Of a stretch of DNA of 6,741 bases, positions 1-4,861 are shown piece after piece (position 1 is the stretch's first letter; every line of letters begins with the position of its first letter). The DNA is from Thermoplasmata archaeon (GTDB taxonomy: Archaea; Thermoplasmatota; Thermoplasmata; Thermoplasmatales; Thermoplasmataceae). The stretch lies in assembly GCA_021811505.1 (NCBI GenBank), contig JAJZOM010000270.1, positions 1 to 6,741 of the forward strand, in the 5' to 3' direction. The notes below the pieces were generated by a model, which was not told the origin of the DNA, did not search any database, and saw only the letters and a program-made list of their open reading frames with translations. The translations under genes and the position numbers were made by a program.

Positions 1-122
1 CCATAGATTGTAGTGGTCTCTTCCGGTTCATAGTTCCAGTCACTCATCATAAATCAGGTGACCCATAGTTAATCATAACCTGACTGGAGCCCGCTAGGAT
101 AGCCTGATTACCCCATGATCCC
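1..122 (-). tRNA. trnW: tRNA-Trp (CCA), 5' exon plus most of an intron; 3' exon beyond the left edge
   Basis: Read on the minus strand, the 5' exon is 122 to 84. The acceptor 5' strand GGGATCA (122-116) is followed by U8 (115). The D-arm has stem G10-G12 (113-111) against U22-C23-C24-U25 (99-96), A14 at 109 and G18G19 at 104-103. A U13-U22 mismatch in this stem also occurs in the archaeal tRNA-Asp I compared from memory. The anticodon stem 5' strand is GCGGG (94-90), and the loop begins C32 U33 C34 C35 A36 G37 (89-84), giving anticodon CCA for tryptophan. The matching CCCGC strand, T-arm and acceptor 3' strand are absent from 83-1, so the gene is interrupted after G37, the canonical archaeal intron site. 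At least 83 nt of intron are visible. Archaeal tRNA-Trp commonly carries an intron here, removed by the bulge-helix-bulge endonuclease; the second half of that motif lies outside the window. Confidence 0.88.
25..80 (-). ncRNA. Box C/D 2'-O-methylation guide RNA inside the tRNA-Trp intron
   Basis: On the minus strand the intron holds four boxes in order: C at 76-70 (ATGATTA, one change from RUGAUGA), D' at 57-54 (CTGA, perfect), C' at 50-44 (ATGATGA, perfect), and D at 31-28 (ATGA, one change from CUGA). Both guide spacers (69-58 and 43-32) are exactly 12 nt and the D'-C' spacer is 3 nt, which is the normal archaeal geometry. GGT (80-78) can pair with ACC (27-25) to close the terminal C/D kink-turn. 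The D guide pairs with 91-81 of the same transcript, with eight contiguous Watson-Crick pairs, and its fifth base upstream of D (G at 36) faces C34 (87), the wobble base. The established precedent is the Haloferax volcanii tRNA-Trp intron, which guides methylation of C34 and U39. It would act with L7Ae, Nop5 and fibrillarin. Confidence 0.8.
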
Positions 123-123
123 A

Positions 124-231
124 TTACTCTCTATTGGACTTTCGTGCTCTCTTGAGCCTTCGTATTCTTTTCTTTCTCCATTTCCAGCGCATCTTACCGC
201 GCTTTTTCCAGTCCCTTGAACTTCTCTTCAA
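124..231 (-). CDS. rpl41e: Large ribosomal subunit protein eL41
   Basis: This 35-codon gene encodes an extremely basic peptide; its second half contains [18 protein letters not shown], the diagnostic eL41 pattern of a single Arg/Lys-rich helix with Trp near its start. eL41 is the smallest ribosomal protein and lies buried in rRNA at the subunit interface. The start is taken as TTG at 231: GGGGTG sits about 5 nt upstream as a strong Shine-Dalgarno match, and an in-frame TAA lies a few codons further up with no other ATG or GTG between. The alternative is the internal ATG at 192, which would give only the 22-residue core with a weaker ribosome-binding site. The TAA stop (126-124) ends one nucleotide before the tRNA-Trp 5' end, so both are probably on one transcript, from the TATA box at 311-319 with a leader of about 58 nt. 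Genes this short are often missed by automatic annotation. Confidence 0.85.
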   Translation of the reverse strand: MKRSSRDWKKRGKMRWKWRKKRIRRLKRARKSNRE

Positions 232-310
232 TATTACACCCCGTAATTATGTGATCGATGATACAAATTCCCTGCATTCAAAGATCGCGAGTTTTTCCAT
301 ATCGAATGCT

Positions 311-319
311 CTTATATAA
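311..319 (-). promoter_or_regulatory. TATA box for the eL41/tRNA-Trp transcript
   Basis: The minus strand reads TTATATAAG here, a near-ideal archaeal TATA box. With the usual spacing of about 26 nt, transcription would begin near 289, giving a leader of about 58 nt before the TTG of eL41, which fits that gene's use of a Shine-Dalgarno sequence rather than a leaderless start. Confidence 0.55.
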
Positions 320-387
320 TACTAATTTCAAACTCCCCCATGTAATAATGCCGGTAAAGACTTTCATAAACAGATCCAGTACTGCCA

Positions 388-400
388 AATTTTATTTATC
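388..400 (+). promoter_or_regulatory. TATA box for the 419-760 gene
   Basis: TTTATTTA (391-398), preceded by A-rich bases that could serve as BRE, is centred about 24 nt before the GTG at 419. This spacing predicts a leaderless mRNA starting at the GTG and supports that start over internal ATGs. Confidence 0.55.
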
Positions 401-418
401 TTGATAGGTTGATCATCT

Positions 419-760
419 GTGCCGGAAGACGTGGAGAGATATCTGAAAAACTTCATGAAGGCCATGCCCTCAGAAGACCTCTATTTCGAGGCTATTCATG
501 AAATAATAAAGGACCTGATAAAAGAATACATCAAGAGGAAGATAAACCAGAATGACGCTATTAAAGACGAAATAATGAACATTCTAGAAAAGTTTCTGGA
601 AAGTAAATTCAAAGAATATGACGCAATGGCAAGAATGGCTAAGGTCACCGCAGAAATTGGTTTGATCACTGCACCTCCAAGCATAAAAGATGAAGCGGTA
701 TCAGAATTCATGAGCACCTTCAAGAGAGAGATTGAGGAAATTATCCGCAAGACTTTCTGA
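419..760 (+). CDS. Small helical protein of unknown function
   Basis: The gene encodes a 113-residue protein that I do not recognise. It is rich in Lys, Glu, Ile and Met and looks almost entirely alpha-helical. Charged amphipathic stretches occupy roughly residues 3-75 (with IKDLIKEYIKRK and MNILEKFLESKFKEY), a more neutral segment around 72-86 contains the only clear helix breakers (PP at 86-87), and a last charged helix covers about 90-112. There is no signal peptide, membrane segment, cysteine or known catalytic motif, so a cytosolic helical bundle or an oligomeric or adaptor protein is plausible (inference). The GTG start is chosen because a TATA box sits 24 nt upstream, predicting a leaderless transcript; an internal ATG lies at codon 14. 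It diverges from the eL41/tRNA-Trp unit and converges on polB. Codon use looks normal for the window, and the opposite-strand reading frame is best taken as a shadow. Confidence 0.8.
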   Translation: MPEDVERYLKNFMKAMPSEDLYFEAIHEIIKDLIKEYIKRKINQNDAIKDEIMNILEKFLESKFKEYDAMARMAKVTAEIGLITAPPSIKDEAVSEFMSTFKREIEEIIRKTF

Positions 761-777
761 ATTCATTTCTCATTTTA
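761..777 (+). terminator. T-rich tract after the 419-760 gene
   Basis: Pyrimidine-rich sequence with runs of three and four T begins directly after the stop codon. Archaeal RNA polymerase terminates intrinsically at such tracts without needing a hairpin. The runs are short, so the call is tentative. Confidence 0.3.
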
Positions 778-824
778 GATAGGGGCAAAAATCCAGACAA
801 AGCCAGAAAATGCAGAATTTACGG

Positions 825-830
825 AAAAAA
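825..830 (-). terminator. T6 tract after polB
   Basis: The minus strand has six consecutive T residues 12 nt beyond the polB stop codon (842-844). This is a typical archaeal oligo-T terminator, placed in the 81-nt convergent gap. Confidence 0.4.
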
Positions 831-841
831 GTGGTTTGAAG

Positions 842-2251
842 TTATTGCTCGAAATTCTTCAATATTGTAGATTTTGAGTTCAGGTCGAACATTGTCAGGA
901 TTGACGGATTTGGGGCGAAATTCATCATTTTCTGGTAATCAGTCTGTGACTGCCAGGTTGATGAGTTGACATACCGAACTCCCTTATAGTTGCCCAGATA
1001 GTGGGAGTGTATATGCCCCGTTATAAATATGTCGGGAACTTCCTCGATAACGTGATAATCAGTTGGTGAAGGAATCAGCGGTGTCTTGCCACCATACTTC
1101 GGTGCAAGATGCCGTCTTTTCAGTATCTCATCAATGGCTTTTCCAATAGTGCTGAAATTTGCTCCGGGAACTAGTTCTACCATGTCGTTAAGAGACATTC
1201 CATGGTAAATCAGCACGCTCTTCCCGTTAAGCCTCAGTGTATGCGGATTTGGCAGCATTATGGCGTTATCGGGAAAAATCTCCTTCACTTTCCCGGTGAA
1301 ATATGGTTGAGGTTCAGCCAGCCTTACGACATCATGGTTTCCAGGCATGACAAAAATCTGTATATCCTCCGGAATCTCCCTCAGGTATTCGCCGAGTTTT
1401 TCATATTGCTCCACAGGATTTATGATGTCAAGATCCTGTTCCTGCCCTGGATAGACTCCTATGCCGTCTATGACATCCCCGCTCAGTATGAGGTATTTGA
1501 GGTGCTGTGCCTCTCCTTCTGACCTCTTGATCCAGGAGATCATCCTCATGAAGTCGTTTTCCCTGAAAGTCTTTGAGCCCACGTGAATATCAGACAGAGA
1601 GGCAACGTATTCCGGTTCCTTTTTCGTTTCGTCAATCACCCTGTATGGAATGTCAGGCCTTACAATTTCATTCACGAACATCACAGGATCTCCGGATCCC
1701 TTGCCCATGGAACCCACCACACCGATGACTTCATCCTGCAGAATTAATTCTCCCGCGGGGCCTTTGTCCTTCATCATTATTACCTGCAGGTTGTCCTCGA
1801 GATCTTCGATAACCATTCGCTTATGGCCGTTCTTCGTGGTGTCGACCGAGGAAACCATCCCTATTACCTTGATTTCACCATAGCTTTTCTTTGCAGTCCT
1901 GATGTCCGAAGAGCCCCTCATGGTTCCGGATGTGGCGATGATCTTGCTCAGCTTCTGGTACCTGCTTATGAACATCTGCCTGAAGTCTTCGACTGAACTG
2001 TTCACTTTGATATCGGGAAGATAAACCTCGAAATCATTCCTGCCGGTTTTTGTTTCCCCCCTGAGGATTCGCCTCACAGTCTTCTCATCAATGTAACCTG
2101 AATCTGCAACATCCGGCATGATCATCTTCGGTATCAGTTGCCCCATGCTCTTTTCAAGGATAATGTTCAAAGCTGAAGGAGATATCAGGAGCCCGTGTTT
2201 GTGAAAATAATCAAGTATGCTGATTCTGTCCTGAAAAAGGGAAACTGACAT
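842..2251 (-). CDS. polB: DNA polymerase D (Pol II) small subunit DP1, 3'-5' exonuclease
   Basis: DP1 partners the large catalytic subunit DP2 in PolD, the replicative polymerase of Euryarchaeota, and supplies proofreading. The 469-residue protein shows an N-terminal helical region (about 1-65), a linker, an OB-fold near 125-200 (IKVIGMVSSVD onward), and a calcineurin-like phosphoesterase domain from about 214. All metal-site motifs are intact: D221-x-H223, G258-D259 with D262, G304-N-H-D307, H350-G, and G412-H413-x-H415. From memory this is at the short end of the family, with a compact N-terminal part. The C-terminal tail (about 440-469) is where DP1 usually contacts DP2. ATG at 2251 is used because the helix ILDYFHKHGLLIS follows at once, as in other DP1 proteins; a TATA box at 2304-2311 would give a leader of about 30 nt. 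It diverges from the transporter gene. DP2 is not in the window. Confidence 0.96.
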   Translation of the reverse strand: MSVSLFQDRISILDYFHKHGLLISPSALNIILEKSMGQLIPKMIMPDVADSGYIDEKTVRRILRGETKTGRNDFEVYLPDIKVNSSVEDFRQMFISRYQKLSKIIATSGTMRGSSDIRTAKKSYGEIKVIGMVSSVDTTKNGHKRMVIEDLEDNLQVIMMKDKGPAGELILQDEVIGVVGSMGKGSGDPVMFVNEIVRPDIPYRVIDETKKEPEYVASLSDIHVGSKTFRENDFMRMISWIKRSEGEAQHLKYLILSGDVIDGIGVYPGQEQDLDIINPVEQYEKLGEYLREIPEDIQIFVMPGNHDVVRLAEPQPYFTGKVKEIFPDNAIMLPNPHTLRLNGKSVLIYHGMSLNDMVELVPGANFSTIGKAIDEILKRRHLAPKYGGKTPLIPSPTDYHVIEEVPDIFITGHIHSHYLGNYKGVRYVNSSTWQSQTDYQKMMNFAPNPSILTMFDLNSKSTILKNFEQ

Positions 2252-2303
2252 GATGAACTAGTAATTGTCCTGAACCTATTTGATAGTTGTTTTTCGGCAT
2301 TTT

Positions 2304-2311
2304 TTTATAAA
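2304..2311. promoter_or_regulatory. Palindromic TATA box shared by divergent promoters
   Basis: TTTATAAA is its own reverse complement, within a longer T-run/A-run (2300-2313). Minus-strand initiation would fall near 2281, 30 nt before the polB ATG. Plus-strand initiation would fall near 2333, about 22 nt before the transporter GTG. It is the only good TATA candidate for polB. Confidence 0.5.
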
Positions 2312-2328
2312 AAGCCCTCACAATAATT

Positions 2329-2337
2329 GTTTATTTC
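2329..2337 (+). promoter_or_regulatory. Alternative TATA box for the EamA transporter
   Basis: TGTTTATTT is centred about 23 nt before the GTG at 2356, the spacing seen before other leaderless starts in this window. It competes with the palindromic box upstream; which is used cannot be decided from sequence alone. Confidence 0.4.
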
Positions 2338-2355
2338 AGATAAGAATCAGGTTCA

Positions 2356-3240
2356 GTGCCAAAAGTCATAGACATCCTCGCTTTTATTGCCATGGCATCA
2401 TCATGGGCACTGAATTATCCCCTTGTAAAATTTGCCCTGGTTTATCAGTCTCCAATGTCACTGGTATTTTTCAGGGTGTTTCTCGCTGCCGTATTCTCCT
2501 TCATATTCTTCAGGAAAAAAATAAAAATTCCGAGGGACTTGAAAACGAATCTCAGCCTTTTGATATTTTCCTTCCTGAACATGACTATTTTTATGAGTTT
2601 CTGGTTCCTCGGCGAACAGACGGAGAGTTCTTCAATATCCTCCATAATAATTTACACTTACCCGGTCCTTTCAATCCTATTTTCTGTGGTATTCCTTAAG
2701 GAAAAACTTTCGGGAATTCGTGCATTGGGTGTAATCTTCGGGTTTATCGGCATAATTCTCATATTCCTGCATCAGCTAACAGTCAAGCCTGGCATAGGAC
2801 TTTTTTTCCTGGCAATAGGAGCGGCAAGCTGGGCACTCGGAACCATATATTTCAAGAAATACCTGCAGGGTGTGGGAAACTACACAGTCAACGCATTGCA
2901 GTTTGCCTACTCCATACCATTCCTTCTTCTAATCGTGGTTCCCACAGGCTCAATCAATTTCAGCATGCTCACTCCGCAGTTCCTGATCATCGTTCTTTAC
3001 ATGGGTTCCCTGAGCACTGCTGTTGCATATTTCATCTACATTCACCTCTATTCTAAATACTCAGTCTCCGACATATCTTCCTTCTTTTTTGCCGTGCCTG
3101 CGTTATCCGTAATATTCAGCTATTTCCTGCTGAACGAGAATAATTCGCTTGCCACTTACCTCGGATTCTTTATGATCTCTCTTGGAATCTTTCTCAGTTC
3201 ACGTAAACAGAATAATGGGATAATGCAAATTCCAGATTAA
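2356..3240 (+). CDS. EamA-family (drug/metabolite transporter superfamily) permease
   Basis: The 294-residue integral membrane protein has the DMT layout of ten predicted membrane helices made of two EamA repeats, about residues 6-137 and 147-282. Repeat one opens with SSWALNYPLVKFAL, the usual helix-1 pattern, and its helices 4-5 contain YPVLSILFSVVFLKEKLS then a Gly-rich helix. Repeat two mirrors this (ASWALGTIYFKKY; VPALSVIFSYFLLNEN then GFFMISLGIFL). The family exports or exchanges small metabolites, amino acids or nucleotide sugars; the substrate cannot be read from sequence. The GTG at 2356 is preferred over the ATG at codon 14 because the intervening residues (VIDILAFIAM) form the first half of helix 1. 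The C-terminus ends in a short hydrophilic tail after SSRKQ. The next gene starts 46 nt downstream behind its own TATA box, so co-transcription is not required. Confidence 0.93.
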   Translation: MPKVIDILAFIAMASSWALNYPLVKFALVYQSPMSLVFFRVFLAAVFSFIFFRKKIKIPRDLKTNLSLLIFSFLNMTIFMSFWFLGEQTESSSISSIIIYTYPVLSILFSVVFLKEKLSGIRALGVIFGFIGIILIFLHQLTVKPGIGLFFLAIGAASWALGTIYFKKYLQGVGNYTVNALQFAYSIPFLLLIVVPTGSINFSMLTPQFLIIVLYMGSLSTAVAYFIYIHLYSKYSVSDISSFFFAVPALSVIFSYFLLNENNSLATYLGFFMISLGIFLSSRKQNNGIMQIPD

Positions 3241-3253
3241 TTCTACAATTATG

Positions 3254-3261
3254 TTAAATAC
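3254..3261 (+). promoter_or_regulatory. TATA box for the uracil-DNA glycosylase gene
   Basis: TTAAATAC is centred about 29 nt before the ATG at 3287, predicting a transcript with a leader of only a few nucleotides. No Shine-Dalgarno sequence is visible before this ATG. Confidence 0.45.
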
Positions 3262-3286
3262 ATGCGGAATGTTAAGCTAATCAGAC

Positions 3287-3901
3287 ATGGACCCCCTTGG
3301 AGAACTTTGCAACGCCATTTCCTCATGCAAGAAATGTGACCTGTATTTCTCTAGAAAGAATGCTGTATGCGGATTTGGCAATGCCAATCCTAAGCTTTTC
3401 ATTGTGGGAGAGGCCCCGGGATCGAAGGAAGATGAAATGGGGAAACCATTTGTTGGCAGGAGCGGCAAGTTGCTGGATACAGCACTGGAATATGCCGGAA
3501 TCCTGAAACATGAAATATATATTTCGAATTCAGTCCGATGCAGGCCAAAAATCGGTCGTGCACCGAAAATTTCCGAGATCAGGAAATGTTCAGGCTACCT
3601 GAGCAGTGAGATTTTGCTCCTGAAGCCGAGAATAATTGTTCCGATGGGGAATTCCGCCATAAAGTCAGTTGGGCTTATTCTTGGCATAAACCTCGGAAGA
3701 ATTTCAGAGGTTCAGGGAAGTATTCTCTATGCGGATGGAAAATATCTGGCCCCTCAGTTTCACCCGGCTGCCATACTGAGAGACCCGAAAAAACTTGAAA
3801 GATTCAAGGATAATTTTTTGAAGGTTTCCGGATTTATGGAAGACCTTCACATTAAATCCCCTGAAGGGCTGTTTATTGATTATAAAATAAGGAGAATTTA
3901 G
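3287..3901 (+). CDS. udg: Family 4 (Fe-S) uracil-DNA glycosylase
   Basis: The enzyme removes uracil, mainly from cytosine deamination, to begin base excision repair. The 204-residue protein has the four cysteines that bind the 4Fe-4S cluster, C14, C17, C85 and C101, in the spacing known for the Thermus family 4 enzyme (C-x2-C, then C-x15-C). Motif A is G41-E-A-P-G45, followed by the conserved KPFVGRSGKLLD segment (53-64). Motif B is H159-P-A-A-I-L-R165. The ATG at 3287 places C14 where the family has it. The last 25 residues after the core vary within the family. The TAG stop overlaps the stop codon of the convergent surface-protein gene by 2 nt (the two ORFs share 3898-3901). All expected catalytic motifs are present, so it should be active. 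Confidence 0.95.
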   Translation: MDPLGELCNAISSCKKCDLYFSRKNAVCGFGNANPKLFIVGEAPGSKEDEMGKPFVGRSGKLLDTALEYAGILKHEIYISNSVRCRPKIGRAPKISEIRKCSGYLSSEILLLKPRIIVPMGNSAIKSVGLILGINLGRISEVQGSILYADGKYLAPQFHPAAILRDPKKLERFKDNFLKVSGFMEDLHIKSPEGLFIDYKIRRI

Positions 3902-4794
3902 TGTTTTCTCCTTGCGAAGTACACTGAAGCACCTATTCCTGCGATCAGTACTACGGCTATGAGGTAATAGTAAGGATTGATCGAGGTTGTGCTTGGAGTG
4001 GTACTGCTACTGCTCAAAGTGATTGAATTGGTTCCGGCAGTTGCATTTCCCGGGTATATAATCGCATATGAAGGATCAATTGTGAGATTCATTGTCATGT
4101 TGAAACCGTAGCCCTCCGGGTAGCTTTCGGAAGTCTTGTTGTTTAAGCTGAGGACTACTCCCGCGTTATATACGAACATGGTTTCGTTGGTTGTGTGGTC
4201 GTATGTTCTGTTCCACTGTGTCAACGGTTTCGAAAACTTAGAGAAGTTCATTACAGACGTGTTTGTCTGATTATAACCGGCTTGGTTAACATTTATCCCT
4301 TGCACATCAATCGGTTTCGACATTGTGAAATTTCTCCACGACATGTTGGCTGAATTATTGTTAAAAATTCCGTATATAACCATCTGCATTTTAAGCGAGA
4401 AGTTGACATAGAAAATTCCGGATGTGGAAGTACTGCTGTTTGTCACATCTATTGCGAATGACAGGTTCATGTTTTTGACAGATGCACCGTGAGTTGAAGA
4501 TCCTATTGTATTATTGAAGTCACCCAAGGTCGTGGCAGCAGGTCTTGAGTTACTGAAATGCTTGCTTGCCATATTGGTAAAAGTGCCGTTTAAGCTATTT
4601 TCCATCGTGTTGACAATCATTTTCGTGCCATTGAAAGTCATCTTCATAGACGAGTTGACATATGCGTTTATTGTTGCCTCGTTTGTCTGCGGGTTCACTG
4701 TCACGCTCACTGAGAATGCGTTTGATGCCGGTACGAGCAGAGCTAATACTATCAGGACAGCTATCGCGCTTCCAAATATAGATTTGTTATCCAT
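3898..4794 (-). CDS. Secreted, C-terminally membrane-anchored glycoprotein of unknown function
   Basis: The product (298 residues from this start) has an N-terminal signal peptide (MDNKSIFG, a hydrophobic core AIAVLIVLALLVPA, probable cleavage after ASNA near residue 26). A large polar exodomain follows, then a Ser/Thr-rich stalk (about 250-270), one C-terminal membrane helix (about 277-293) and a basic tail ARRKH. By eye the exodomain has about 19 N-x-S/T sequons, and its composition (Asn, Ser, Thr, Met) is typical of heavily N-glycosylated envelope proteins of wall-less acidophilic archaea. I recognise no enzymatic or binding domain. The start is placed at 4794 rather than at the in-frame ATG at 4815: the TATA box at 4818-4826 lies only a few bases before 4815 but about 28 nt before 4794, giving a leaderless mRNA. 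It lies 67 nt behind guaB on the same strand but has its own promoter. Confidence 0.85.
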   Translation of the reverse strand: MDNKSIFGSAIAVLIVLALLVPASNAFSVSVTVNPQTNEATINAYVNSSMKMTFNGTKMIVNTMENSLNGTFTNMASKHFSNSRPAATTLGDFNNTIGSSTHGASVKNMNLSFAIDVTNSSTSTSGIFYVNFSLKMQMVIYGIFNNNSANMSWRNFTMSKPIDVQGINVNQAGYNQTNTSVMNFSKFSKPLTQWNRTYDHTTNETMFVYNAGVVLSLNNKTSESYPEGYGFNMTMNLTIDPSYAIIYPGNATAGTNSITLSSSSTTPSTTSINPYYYLIAVVLIAGIGASVYFARRKH

Positions 4795-4817
4795 ATTTAT
4801 GTAGGTACTTAACATAT

Positions 4818-4826
4818 GATATAAAT
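4818..4826 (-). promoter_or_regulatory. TATA box for the surface-protein gene
   Basis: The minus strand reads TTTATATC inside an AT-rich block (4818-4830). The predicted initiation site about 26 nt downstream is near 4796, essentially at the ATG at 4794. This decides the start and places the ATG at 4815 upstream of the transcript. Confidence 0.6.
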
Positions 4827-4861
4827 TTATTGCTTGTTGATAATTTTATTGCGCGAAGTGA

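Larger units (their letters stand above)
2270..2356. repeat. 8-bp inverted repeat flanking the divergent polB/transporter promoter
   Basis: CTGAACCT at 2270-2277 and AGGTTCAG at 2349-2356 are exact reverse complements. They sit at matching places in the two divergent leaders: the right arm abuts and includes the first base of the transporter GTG, and the left arm lies about 19 nt before the polB ATG. They could be a pair of half-sites, matching leader elements, or chance. Confidence 0.4.

Noticed and set aside
247..300. Minus-strand 17-codon frame (MEKLAIFECREFVSSIT) upstream of eL41
   Set aside because: The TATA box at 311-319 predicts initiation near 289, downstream of this ATG, so it would not be on the transcript; no ribosome-binding site is evident.
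134..319. Plus-strand 61-codon frame
   Set aside because: It lies antisense to eL41 and its leader, and its Phe/Leu/Arg-rich product is the mirror of the Lys/Arg-rich eL41 codons.
496..750. Minus-strand 84-codon hydrophobic frame opposite the 419-760 gene
   Set aside because: It mirrors the charged helical gene in antisense and has no promoter placed for it; the plus-strand frame has a TATA box at the right distance.
2280..2699. Plus-strand 139-codon frame overlapping the transporter start
   Set aside because: The out-of-frame product has no membrane-protein character or known motif, while the overlapping EamA frame is convincing.
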